Virus record (IMG/VR): IMGVR_UViG_3300021376_000060
Span: 1-59,836 of that record
Direction: 5' to 3' (one strand)
Length of the DNA stretch: 59,836 bases
From: a virus
Part shown: positions 15,306 to 25,000 of the stretch, piece by piece
How positions within the stretch are numbered: position 1 is the stretch's first letter
Layout: each line of letters opens with the position of its first letter
The notes under the pieces: generated by a model
Database searches by the model: none
Seen by the model: the letters and a program-made list of their open reading frames with translations, nothing else
What the model was told of the DNA's origin: nothing
Translations under genes and position numbers: made by a program

Positions 15306-17528
15306 TCAAACTCTACCAGCAACTTCTTCGAAACTTACACCAGTTCTGGTGGCAACGAAGGTAAGTGTAACGTAGTTAATAGACTTAGCTGGCTTCAGGA
15401 AGATGTCAGCTCTGAACTCATTGTTATCAATTACGTCAGGAGTGTTATTTGTTTCATCACAAATAACCAAGAATCCAAAAAGTCCTCTCTTTGCCTGAAC
15501 ATCACGGAGATATGGTTCAACAATATTGACAAAGTTTGCTCTAGTGATTTGATCATTCAGTTCGAAGAGTTGTGCTTCTGCTGACTTCTGAAGTGCTTGC
15601 TCTACTGTCAGGAACAAACGACGAACGTTAATTCTGTCGAATGCTGATGCATATCCAAGAGCTGTTTTGTCACCAAAGAGAAGAATACCAATTCCAGGTT
15701 GATTAACAATAGAGTTAATTCTTACTGGATAAAGTTGGTCTCTCTGTGCTTTATTTGGATTGTATGCAAGTTTGATCGCGTTGTTCAAAATTCCTCTTTG
15801 TTGTCCTGCTGGTGAGAACCAAGGATAAGCAAAGATCGAAGTTCTTACACACAGACCTGCAACATCAGCGTTACATGGGATGTAACGGAACTTGTTATTA
15901 AATCTGTCGTAGGTGTACTTATAACCACTATCAAAGATTGCATAGGACGAAGAAGAAAGTGGAGCAAAGAACTGAATAATGTTATTAGTTTGAGTATCGG
16001 TATTGGTGATAGGACCACCATCTCCTTGAATCAGATCTGCTCTGTGTGGAGAGATGACTGCGATACAATCTTTTCTATTATTTGCGATAGAAATCAATTG
16101 ATTTGCCTTTGCCTGGGACTCAAACTTATTGCCCATTCCAGGACCCATGATCAGGTAATCAACAGCAATTTCGTCTTTGTTGGAGAAGAGATTGTATGAA
16201 GTAAACAGATTGCCAAGAGATGCGGTCATTCCGTTTGATGCTGAATAATTAACACCTCCACCAAGAGTATAGGTAATATTGCCAAGTGAACTAAATGTTA
16301 CACCTTGAGCAAGTTGGTTCCACTGACCTGCACTTTCAGTGATCTTAGTAAATCCTGAAGAGAATCCTTCAGCAATTGGAGATGTTCCATTATATGTGTC
16401 ATTGCCTGTTGATGGATTATCTCCAACATAAACATAAGACGAGAAGAGTGCAAGATAATCTTTCCAGAAGATTCTTTGTGGTGCGTTGACTGCAGAAATT
16501 GCATCAGTTGATTTGGACAGATTCAAGTGCTTCTCTAAAAGGTTTCCTTGAATTCCAGTTACTGAACCAGTATCATCAACAACAACTACGTGCAGAGCAT
16601 CATTTTTACCCTGTCTATCAAGAACATATCCATTGCTGATTGGCTTGGGTGCAATCGAACTCCAGAAGATTGTTGTATTTGTAAGATTCAGAGTTTGTGA
16701 ACCATACCAATCTGATATTGTAGTTACTGCAGAAACAGTTCCATTACCTGTTGCAATACCTGAGTTATTGTAGAAGATAATTGAATCTGATGCTTGGAAA
16801 GCTGCGTTTGCGTTTCCTTGAGCATATGAGATAGGATACTCAGTTCCGTTATCTGTGGTTGCTGTAGAAACTCTCGACAGAACCTTAATATCAATCGTGC
16901 TGCTACCAGTTGTAGAAGCTGTAGAAACACCAGTGATAATACCCTTGATGTATCCATTAAATCCTGTGGTTGAACCAACACCAGGAATAACAGCGTTTAC
17001 AAGAGGAGTTGTTACACCGTATCCGATAACTGCACCAGCATCACCTGGATTAGTAGTTGTAATTCCAAGAGTTTGGTCTGCTTTGTCGTCAATTACACAG
17101 ATCTTGAGGTTGTTTGCCCAAGAACCTGGATTCTTTGCGACAAACACATAATCTGCAATGTCATCAGCATAGTTTGCTTGATAATCATCAAAATTTTTAA
17201 TTTTGAGTGAGGTTGTAAATGCAAAACCTACACCAGCATTTGCGTTGTTGAGGGAAGAACCATCTGTTCTTACAACCTTAAGAACACCACCATAAGAAAG
17301 GAATGATGATGCACTCATCCAATACTCGTATTGGCCATCCGTAGAGAGTGGTTTTCCAAATACGTTGATGAGTTCTTGTTCTGTGGTAATGTCAATTGGA
17401 TCGTCAACTGGACCAATTGAGAAAGGACCCGCAATTGCTCCAATATTATCTAAAACATTATCAGCTCTCCCTACAGTTAAATCAACCTCTCTGACGAGTA
17501 CGCCTGGAGATAATTGAGGAGTCGCCAT
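15306..17528 (-). CDS. gp18: Tail sheath protein gp18
   Basis: 740 residues (T4 gp18 is 659). It forms the contractile sheath. N-terminal SPGVLVREVDLTVG and the C-terminal half (GILNNAIKLAYNPNKAQRDQLYP, GILLFGDKTALGYASAFDRINVRRLFLTVE) are diagnostic of T4-type sheath. The extra length lies in the variable surface domains between about residues 180 and 440. An AGGAG site lies 7 bases before the ATG, and a late motif 34 bases upstream. Confidence 0.97.
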   Translation of the reverse strand: MATPQLSPGVLVREVDLTVGRADNVLDNIGAIAGPFSIGPVDDPIDITTEQELINVFGKPLSTDGQYEYWMSASSFLSYGGVLKVVRTDGSSLNNANAGVGFAFTTSLKIKNFDDYQANYADDIADYVFVAKNPGSWANNLKICVIDDKADQTLGITTTNPGDAGAVIGYGVTTPLVNAVIPGVGSTTGFNGYIKGIITGVSTASTTGSSTIDIKVLSRVSTATTDNGTEYPISYAQGNANAAFQASDSIIFYNNSGIATGNGTVSAVTTISDWYGSQTLNLTNTTIFWSSIAPKPISNGYVLDRQGKNDALHVVVVDDTGSVTGIQGNLLEKHLNLSKSTDAISAVNAPQRIFWKDYLALFSSYVYVGDNPSTGNDTYNGTSPIAEGFSSGFTKITESAGQWNQLAQGVTFSSLGNITYTLGGGVNYSASNGMTASLGNLFTSYNLFSNKDEIAVDYLIMGPGMGNKFESQAKANQLISIANNRKDCIAVISPHRADLIQGDGGPITNTDTQTNNIIQFFAPLSSSSYAIFDSGYKYTYDRFNNKFRYIPCNADVAGLCVRTSIFAYPWFSPAGQQRGILNNAIKLAYNPNKAQRDQLYPVRINSIVNQPGIGILLFGDKTALGYASAFDRINVRRLFLTVEQALQKSAEAQLFELNDQITRANFVNIVEPYLRDVQAKRGLFGFLVICDETNNTPDVIDNNEFRADIFLKPAKSINYVTLTFVATRTGVSFEEVAGRV

Positions 17529-17561
17529 GTTTTTCTCCTGATACTTCAGTTTGTCTGAAAA

Positions 17562-17569
17562 TATTTATG
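17562..17569 (-). promoter_or_regulatory. Late-type promoter motif before gp18
   Basis: CATAAATA on the minus strand, 34 bases before the gp18 ATG, in the 80-bp gap after the zinc-ribbon ORF. Confidence 0.6.
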
Positions 17570-17608
17570 AAAATGAACTTTTTGAATGGGGAAATAGTGT
17601 ATGAACAA

Positions 17609-17839
17609 CTACCAATCAGGATATGACCAATCTACAAAAGGATTTTTTCTTTTTCTCTCAGATATTATTCTTTTTATAGTACAATCTTTACACTCATAAG
17701 AATATGAAGATGGAACTTGGCCTCTATCTTTTCTTGTTCTATAGAATCCCTCAATGAGATTTTTTACTTCTCCACAAGATCTGCACTTTCTATCATTAAG
17801 AAGTAAATGTCCAAGTTTAATTTGACCGTCCAAGTCCAT
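17609..17839 (-). CDS. Small zinc-ribbon protein between gp17 and gp18
   Basis: 76 residues from the ATG at 17839, which overlaps the gp17 stop as TGATG. A GTG at 17857 is also in frame. Two CxxC knuckles (C19/C22 and C50/C53) flank a Lys/Arg-rich loop ending in SSYSYECKDC, then a basic helix TIKRIISERKRK. This looks like the zinc-binding front part of many phage HNH and endonuclease VII-like proteins, but no catalytic HNH residues follow. It may be a DNA-binding remnant of a homing endonuclease or an independent packaging-linked protein. Confidence 0.75.
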   Translation of the reverse strand: MDLDGQIKLGHLLLNDRKCRSCGEVKNLIEGFYRTRKDRGQVPSSYSYECKDCTIKRIISERKRKNPFVDWSYPDW

Positions 17840-19485
17840 CAGGATAGATACTCCCACATATATGCTCTGTCACCATATTCATCAGTAAACCACCTATCTC
17901 CATCAGAATCTACAAAACTACCACTATCTGTCCCATCAACAATAAATCCAAAAGGTGCCATATCTTGCTCAATCTGATTCTTTTGTTCTTCATAGATTCT
18001 CTTACGAACATCCTGATCAGTAAGTTCTTTAAAGTAATCTTGAGCAACTAACCAAGCATAAATCACCAGACACATAGCCAGGTCATCATTGCAACCTTCT
18101 TCTGCCTCAAATGAATTATGTTTTTGAATAAAGGTTGTAAGTTCTGCAATAATTTCATAATCATTAAGAAGAAGTTTGTTTTCCTCAATCATCGTCTTGA
18201 GGTTTAAACATCCAACCTTCTTAACAGTCTTGGACATTTTAACTCCAAGTTGAGTTTTCTTTCCAGAGAACCCTTGTCCAACAATTTGTCCAGCTCTACC
18301 ACGCATCGAACACATAAGAAGATTATTGTACTCTAAGTCATAGTGAACAATACTTGCAACCTGATCTCCAACATCATTTACTTCACATAAGATGTAAGAA
18401 TCATTATAATTCTTTGCAACATCCACAATAATACTTGGGAACAACATCGGTTTAATTTCATTGTTCCGATACTTTGCAACTACTTTGTGTGGGAAAGTTG
18501 TAATGTCTATAACTGTAAAGGCAGAGTAATCGTTTCCAACTCCACGAGCAACGTCAACAGTGATTACATAATCATGATTCTCTTTTACATCCTCATAAAC
18601 ATCCAAACCAGCACTTCGTTTGAGTGGATGATCGTAAACTAAACTCTTCAGTTTGCTAGGAGCAATCAGAGTATCAACAGACCCTAAAAACTCGCATTCA
18701 AACTCAACCTTAAACTGTTGTTCGGATGTGTTTGCTATTGTTTGAGCCTTCCACACCTCATCTCTGCCAGGAACTTCACTCCAGTGAACGTCAGTTGGGA
18801 TATATTCGTTCTTCTTCTTTTCCGCATCGTGCCACATACGGTAGAAGTGATTCATACCGTGTGGTGTAGAAACGATAATTACTTTCGTGCTCTTACCAGA
18901 AGTAATAGTAGGATAAACAGATGCAAAGAAGGAATCTGCGATATGGTTTGGAACGAACGCAAATTCGTCAAGGAACAAGATATTGAATGACATGCCTCGG
19001 ACAGCACTTGCAGACGTAGAAGCCGCCAAAATCTTTGATCCATTCTCTAATTCTAAAGAACCCTTATTCCATGATATAATACCTTGTTGCATCCACTTGG
19101 GAAGGTTCTCATATGCAGTTTGTAACCTATCCAGGAGTTCCCTTGCAGTTGCTGCTTTGTTTGCAAGGATACCTATGTTCACATTATCATTAAAGACGGC
19201 ATAATGGAGCAGAAAGGACACTACAGTGGTTGATTTACCCGTCTGTCGTGGCATCTTACAGATATTAAATCTGTGATTGTGAAAATTATTGACTAACTTC
19301 TCCTGAAAGGGATACATCTGAAAAGGTTGTAGTCCCTTATCCAGTGTCACAATCTTCACATAGTTCTTTGCAAAGTAAACCGGATCTTCTTTACACTGTA
19401 CAAACTCAAGAATCTGATCTTGAGTAAACTCGATTGGTGTATTAGCCTTCTTAAGAAGTGGATTGCCAAGATATACATCACTCAT
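17839..19485 (-). CDS. gp17: Terminase large subunit gp17
   Basis: 548 residues (T4 gp17 is 610). It is the packaging motor and headful nuclease. The ATPase domain has Walker A PRQTGKS (79-85) and Walker B LFLDE (170-174), and a coupling motif IIVSTPHG at 203-210. The RNase H-like nuclease domain has VITVDVARGVGNDYS (Asp311), ILCEVNDVGD and the C-terminal CNDDLAM acid. It is shorter than T4 mainly at the N-terminus. The 92-residue gene lies 9 bases upstream and the zinc-ribbon ORF overlaps its stop. Confidence 0.98.
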   Translation of the reverse strand: MSDVYLGNPLLKKANTPIEFTQDQILEFVQCKEDPVYFAKNYVKIVTLDKGLQPFQMYPFQEKLVNNFHNHRFNICKMPRQTGKSTTVVSFLLHYAVFNDNVNIGILANKAATARELLDRLQTAYENLPKWMQQGIISWNKGSLELENGSKILAASTSASAVRGMSFNILFLDEFAFVPNHIADSFFASVYPTITSGKSTKVIIVSTPHGMNHFYRMWHDAEKKKNEYIPTDVHWSEVPGRDEVWKAQTIANTSEQQFKVEFECEFLGSVDTLIAPSKLKSLVYDHPLKRSAGLDVYEDVKENHDYVITVDVARGVGNDYSAFTVIDITTFPHKVVAKYRNNEIKPMLFPSIIVDVAKNYNDSYILCEVNDVGDQVASIVHYDLEYNNLLMCSMRGRAGQIVGQGFSGKKTQLGVKMSKTVKKVGCLNLKTMIEENKLLLNDYEIIAELTTFIQKHNSFEAEEGCNDDLAMCLVIYAWLVAQDYFKELTDQDVRKRIYEEQKNQIEQDMAPFGFIVDGTDSGSFVDSDGDRWFTDEYGDRAYMWEYLS

Positions 19486-19494
19486 AAAATGTTT

Positions 19495-19773
19495 TTATCC
19501 TTGATACACTACAGAAGTTGCGTAAATATCATTTCCACTATTAACAGATATAATATTAGTTCTTTCTTTTTTGATTAATAGAAATGATTCGGACGGCATA
19601 TAAACTGTTCCAACAGTGACTCCATCACCAGTTTTTTCAATTATATAGTGATTTCCAGATCCAGTATGTTGAATTAAAACATACTGTGATCCAAGTCCAT
19701 TAATATCTGAAACTGTCGTTCCTATTCCTGATAATTGTTGAGAGTTTCCTAAAATTTTAATAGATCCAGTCAT
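19495..19773 (-). CDS. Small beta-rich virion-like protein
   Basis: 92 residues from the ATG at 19773, which overlaps the preceding stop as TAATG. It has alternating strands with Gly turns (QYVLIQHTGSGNHYIIEKTG), then YMPSESFLLIKKERTN, NIISVNSGNDIYATSVVY. The 'MP-x-x-S-x-x-LIKK' strand and the final strand parallel the 88-residue protein at 12452, and more weakly the 111-residue protein at 21664. The placement among late genes and the composition suggest a small virion protein. Function is unknown. Confidence 0.75.
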   Translation of the reverse strand: MTGSIKILGNSQQLSGIGTTVSDINGLGSQYVLIQHTGSGNHYIIEKTGDGVTVGTVYMPSESFLLIKKERTNIISVNSGNDIYATSVVYQG

Positions 19774-21296
19774 TAGCAGTTCCAAGCTCTAAGGGACTTA
19801 TTGATTCTGCTATTGGGATCGTTAGCAGTTTTTGAGGAAGTTAATTTCTTCTTCATTCCGGACATCCGGGCACAGAATGATGCCCTGCGGGGATTTCCAA
19901 CCTTCTTACTTGGCGACTTAAGATCAGATCCTGGATTTTCTCTTTCGTAAGATTCGCGTCCTTTTTCATTAAGTCCACCCTCTTTATTCTGACCCTCTTT
20001 ACGAGTCCAAGCAGCTCCTTCAGTATGAACAATTGGTTCGCCTGGTTGATACTCTGATACATGGTATGATTGAACTCTAGATCCAGGATAAACCTTTTCA
20101 ATCTGATCCTGAACATCACTTCTACTTGGAAGAGATACTTGTGGGAAGAACATCTTCAGTGAATAGATCTTACCCTTCCAAGTCAACATTACGTGCATTA
20201 AGTTTCCTGTTTTTGCTGGGACTCTTACTGCTTCATCAAGTTCAACTTCCTCACTTACCGACTTCCAACCACCACCAGCTTTCTTGTATTCTTTTGCTGC
20301 CCAACCATTAGCATAAGCTGAAGGATAAACATCAAACTTTGCTTTTGCTCTGGACTTCATTTTAGACCAGAGAGATGGATTGGTAGGAACATTCTTTTCT
20401 TCAAGATTCTGAAGTTCTTCTTCTCCAGCAATCTGTTCGAGAATCTTTCCAACAATTCCAGTGTGTTCTGGAACGCAGTTAGGAACTTTTTTTCCACCTT
20501 TCTTCTTCATACCAACTTGTTTATATCCAGTCCAGCAAGGATCTTTCTCTTCATTTGCTGGATGAAGTTGTGCGATATCGTATTTCATTTGATTCGTAAT
20601 GATTGATGATGGTAATGAATATAATGCCCAATACTTCGGTCCATATTTACACTCCATTTGAGTTTCATTCTTTTGGCACTTTGGACAAAATCTCTTTTGA
20701 TTTGCTGAGAACATGGGACCATTCCAATCAGGAAGAGCTGATTCGTGAGTTTCTTCTTTGATCTTATTGGATACCATCTTTGGTTTTCCTCCTTTGCCTG
20801 GACGATCTGCTACTGGATCTGATTTTCTTTTTCTTCTTACAGCAGCAGCAATCTCATCCTTGGACATTTTTGCTGCCTTTTCTTTTGAAAGACATTTTGG
20901 TTTACCCTCTCCGGGTTCACGAGCACATTTACCAATTCTTTCTCCTTTAGTATTATAACGATCCCATCCACCACCACCTACACCACCTTCTCCACCAGTT
21001 CCAAACCACTTACGAAGATCTTCATAAGCCATACCTCTTCTAGTATGCTTAATTTCACCTTTTTGTTTTGCGATCAAAGTTTTAGATACCTTTCCAAAGT
21101 CCTTGATTGGATTTTCATCAGGAACTGGTTTTTTGGGATTATCATAAATGTCCACATCCCCATCAGCATCACGATCAACATACTGAACTGATGCGTGATG
21201 AACTAACTGTTTTAAATCCAAGTTGGGATCAAGTTGGTGTTGCTTTTTCCCAAGATGTGGAGTCTTATGGGTAAATTTGGTAAACTGAGATTTCAT
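19773..21296 (-). CDS. Mosaic protein with DUF5872/DUF6321-type segments
   Basis: 507 residues, very basic, built of short segments that I recognise from separate cyanophage proteins. Residues 41-52 form an EF-hand-like DRDADGDVDIYD loop. Residues 90-175 (YEDLRKWFGTG, GGWDRYNTKGERIGKC, KCLSKEKAAKMSKDEI) match DUF5872. A CPKC knuckle lies at 204-207, and CWTGYKQVGMKKKGGKKVPN at 254-273. Another repeated phage segment is LWSKMKSRAKAKFDVYPSAY (309-328). The C-terminus (428-507: AWTRKEGQNKEGGLNEKG to RASFCARMSGMKKKLTS) matches DUF6321. It is probably a late structural or DNA-associated protein; the role is unknown. A late motif lies 25 bases upstream. Confidence 0.8.
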   Translation of the reverse strand: MKSQFTKFTHKTPHLGKKQHQLDPNLDLKQLVHHASVQYVDRDADGDVDIYDNPKKPVPDENPIKDFGKVSKTLIAKQKGEIKHTRRGMAYEDLRKWFGTGGEGGVGGGGWDRYNTKGERIGKCAREPGEGKPKCLSKEKAAKMSKDEIAAAVRRKRKSDPVADRPGKGGKPKMVSNKIKEETHESALPDWNGPMFSANQKRFCPKCQKNETQMECKYGPKYWALYSLPSSIITNQMKYDIAQLHPANEEKDPCWTGYKQVGMKKKGGKKVPNCVPEHTGIVGKILEQIAGEEELQNLEEKNVPTNPSLWSKMKSRAKAKFDVYPSAYANGWAAKEYKKAGGGWKSVSEEVELDEAVRVPAKTGNLMHVMLTWKGKIYSLKMFFPQVSLPSRSDVQDQIEKVYPGSRVQSYHVSEYQPGEPIVHTEGAAWTRKEGQNKEGGLNEKGRESYERENPGSDLKSPSKKVGNPRRASFCARMSGMKKKLTSSKTANDPNSRINKSLRAWNC

Positions 21297-21320
21297 TAAA
21301 AGATATCAAGGATCTTTTTA

Positions 21321-21328
21321 TATTTATG
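21321..21328 (-). promoter_or_regulatory. Late-type promoter motif before the 507-residue gene
   Basis: CATAAATA on the minus strand, 25 bases before the ATG at 21296, near the stop of the 115-residue gene. Confidence 0.5.
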
Positions 21329-21671
21329 AATCAATAGTTGTTCGGATAATTTTAAAGTTCACTGGAGTTGCCGCCGAAAATGGAGTTGCTAAAAGTCTTA
21401 CATAATTTCCAGAGATGTCACTATCAAATGTTGAAAGAACTCCTCCACTCTTTACAATTGCAAACTCAGTATTGTAAGTAGTGCTACCATCATGAACAAC
21501 TAAAAATTCAGTTGTTTGATAAGACGATCCTTGGTCTATTTGAATCTGATATTTTGCTGATCTGAAAGAACTCTTCAGAAAACTATCCAAAGCAAATTGA
21601 CTTGAAGTTGTTGTTGTAACTCCAGATACATTGATATTGGAAAAGTTTTTTTGACTAATGAGTTTAGGCAT
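21324..21671 (-). CDS. Small virion-type beta protein with HDGS module
   Basis: 115 residues. After an N-terminal linker it reads FRSAKYQIQIDQGSSYQTTE, then FLVVHDGSTTYNTEFAIV and a Gly-rich strand, ending PVNFKIIRTTI. The same order (S-x-K-Y-x-[VI]-x-I, then [VL]-H-[DN]-G-[ST], then a glycine turn) occurs three times in tandem in the 4028-residue baseplate protein. This gene therefore appears to be a free-standing copy of that module. It overlaps the upstream gene by 8 bases. A fibre-tip or decoration role is inferred only from this kinship. Confidence 0.8.
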   Translation of the reverse strand: MPKLISQKNFSNINVSGVTTTTSSQFALDSFLKSSFRSAKYQIQIDQGSSYQTTEFLVVHDGSTTYNTEFAIVKSGGVLSTFDSDISGNYVRLLATPFSAATPVNFKIIRTTIDS

Positions 21672-21999
21672 TTGCAGTTTCCAGAATACTTAAGATCAAT
21701 TTGAATGTAGAGTTTGCACTTGCGGAAATAACCACAGAATCACTGGTTTCTAAAACCAACTTACCATCCATTGGCACAAATGCATCATTTGGAGGAACTG
21801 CTACTGCTTTTGCAATTTCTGTAGATGTTGTGCTTCTTTTATGAGAAACAGTCACCGTTTCTGTGGCTGATCCAATATTTGTTACATGGGCATATAACAC
21901 AATAGAAGTATATCCAGTGGGTGCAGTATATACAGTCTGAATACCTGTAGTTACTTCTAGTGTTACTGTTTTGAAATTATTGAGTGATAATTGTGCCAT
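21664..21999 (-). CDS. Small beta-rich virion-like protein
   Basis: 111 residues, predicted beta sandwich: TVYTAPTGYTSIVLYAHVTN, ETVTVSHKRS, IAKAVAVPPNDAFVPMDGKL, VLETSDSVVISASANSTFKL. The 'vPPndaf-vp-dGKLVLe-sD-l' block is a pattern I associate with small phage virion proteins. The start is one base from the stop of the 1042-residue fibre gene, and the end overlaps the 115-residue gene, so all three are probably translated together. Function is unknown. Confidence 0.8.
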   Translation of the reverse strand: MAQLSLNNFKTVTLEVTTGIQTVYTAPTGYTSIVLYAHVTNIGSATETVTVSHKRSTTSTEIAKAVAVPPNDAFVPMDGKLVLETSDSVVISASANSTFKLILSILETANA

Positions 22000-22000
22000 A

Positions 22001-25000
22001 CTAACTTAATGCTAAGATGAACGGTGTCATTTGATTAAATAAACTTCTTGTAAATGCTCTACCACTAATTGTTCCATTATTTTGGTTAATGATAATGCCA
22101 TCACCAATCCTAAAATTACCTGCTTGATCTGTGCTTGTAAAGACTACTCTTCCACCATTTCTAGATACAACTTCATTTTCCTGAACTGCTACACCACCCC
22201 GTAAAGGAACAGCAGTAGCAATGTCATTACCAGATCCGACATATTCGAATGTATGAGAACTTGCTGTAATTGTGCTTACTTGATAAAAATAAGCAGTGCT
22301 TCCAACACCAATAGTGTTGTTCAGGTTTTCATCTATTGTGATAGTCGTTATTCCAGATACTACTGGAGTTGAACTATTTATTGTATAGTAAACAGGAGAA
22401 ATATTTGCCGAAGCCGTTGCAGTAATTCCAGTATCTGGTGCTGAAATAGTCACAGAAGGTGCTGATGTATATTGAGATCCACTAGAAATAATTGTAATCG
22501 TAGAAACTCTGTCACCATTCAGAGTGGCAAATGCAGTTGCTGTTGATCCATTAGGACCCGATGGCGTTGCTAATGTGACTGATGGTGTTGAAGTATATCC
22601 ACTACCACCATTCGTTACCGTAATACTTTCTACAGTATAATATAAAGTATCAAAATAAAGAACTTGACCTTCATATGGCCTCGTAGTTGTATTAATTGCA
22701 ACGGTAACTCTATCTGTTCCTGCAGATGCACTGGTTGTTACTATTCCTGTAAACTGAAGATCACTAACTCCATCAGCAACTAATCCGTGGGTTCCAAAAT
22801 CTGTATTGCTATTTGTAAGAGAACATTGTCCTCCTTTATATGCAGTAATTCCTTCATTACAGCAAATGGTAAAGACGCTAACTAACTGAGCATAACCGTT
22901 ATTAGTTACTGCAATACCAACTCCACCTTGATTGTATTGAGTGTAACTATCAACAACCATTGATTTCAATCCCTCGGCAAGATTTCCATCGATTCTCATA
23001 CCTGTTCCAGTTGTTGTATTACTGGTGCAGTTTTGAACGTAAGGACTTTCCCAACTACCACCACCAACATTGATAGCACCTGATGATGGGAAAGCAACTG
23101 CGGCACTTGGCGTAACATGTCCAACAAAAGTCATGTTGGCAAGATAAGTTCCTTTGTTGACATGAAAAATATCTTGAGTTGAATTATTTGGAATTACTGT
23201 TACTGTTTTTAAATTATCCCCAACAATAGATACAAAAGCAGGAACTGTTATGGGATTATTTTCGTTATAGGTTCCGGAAAGAACTTTAATAGTAGTTCCT
23301 GTTTGAGCAATTGCTACTGCACCAGCAATTGTTAATTTTGCATTATCTATAGATGTTCCATTTTTACTATCATCACCGTCTTTAGCAACATAAATGACAT
23401 TTGGTGCTGAGTTAATACCAGTGGCACCAGTGTTAATTGTTACATTATCTCCAATAGTAATTGAAGATCCTGTAATGAAAACATCACCAGCACGAATTAT
23501 ATTATTATTACCATCAATTGTTACCGATGCCTTACCTACCGTAAGAATACCAGTAACACGAGCATTACCATCAACATAGAGTGCGGTACTACCGAGTCCA
23601 ACATAAACTGTTCCAACACCACTTAATGTATTAAATGTTGCAACCCCCGCAACCGAAAGATTTTGTTGAACAATTACATCACTTCTTGCAGTAATAATAC
23701 CAACAGAATCAACATTAGTTACATCTTCATAAGTTACAGTTCCAGCTACGGAAACATTACCGGTGAAGAGTGCATCACCTTCTACGTAGAGTTTATAGTT
23801 GGATCTTGCAGTGGTTCCAACACCAACATTCTTTGTGGTATGGATACCTACAGAGTCAACCTGCCAAGTCCCTCCAGCACCAACACTACCACCTATGCTT
23901 TCACTCGCAATGCCAACCCATTGAGATCCATTATAAATTAAAAGTTTCCCATTTCCAGTAGTCTGATCAAAAGAAACATCATCAAGATCCTTAATGAATC
24001 CGGCACCACCACCTCCCATTGTCGAAAGTTGTGTTTGAATTCTATTAATGAAAATTCTATAATGATTTGCAAGATCATCTAATGTTGCAAATTTTTGATC
24101 AAGTGGAGTTAATGGATCTGGTGCAGATCCAATAGATTCTTTCTCTTCTGGTGGTTCTCTTAATATACTTTCTTGTAAATCTTTCTGTTCAGATTTAATT
24201 GTCCTTACAAGATCATAAAGATCTTTGATATCATTTCTTACATGATTAATATCTTCATCATAATACTTAACCTCAGGGAGACTTGAAATTTCCTTCTTTA
24301 AATTTTCAAAATAATCTAAGAGAACCTTATCTGTCTTTATACTGTTCTCGTTAAATTCTTTAAGTTTTTCTTCTAAATTATTCTTGAGAAAATTATACTC
24401 ATTTGTAATTTGTTTTTTTAACTTACGATCATCATCTTTAAACTCTTTATGATATTCCCAAATTTTAAGAGATGATTCTCTAAGTTCTTTCCAAATTCTA
24501 TCTTTTACTTCTTGATATTTTTCATCTATTTCCTTGATTTCGGTTTCAAGTTGAACTTTGGTTTCAAAATGTTTTGTTTCGTTTTCCTCTACAACTTCTC
24601 TTAAGTTGATTTCTACTCTTTCACGAAGAGTTTCGATCGTGTCATTGACCTTAATGAAATCATCATCAATAACACTAAATGTTTTTCCGATCCAAGAGAA
24701 GTCTGGAACTTCATTTACCTCATTTACCCACTTTGGAAAAACAGGAATCTCAGATCTAACTTCTTGAATATCTTTTTGTAATTTTTCAATATCAGAATCA
24801 TAATATTTGACTTCTGGAATAGCAGATGCGATTAACTGAATCGACTCGCAAATATCTTCAAGTTCCTTGTCATAATATTTTATTTCTGGAATATTGGGAA
24901 TACTTTCCCTGACATCATTAATCAGTCGAAGAACTTCATTGAGTTCAAAACTCTTTTCTTCTGGTACGAACTCTTCGTTTAATTCTTGTATTTCGTTTTC

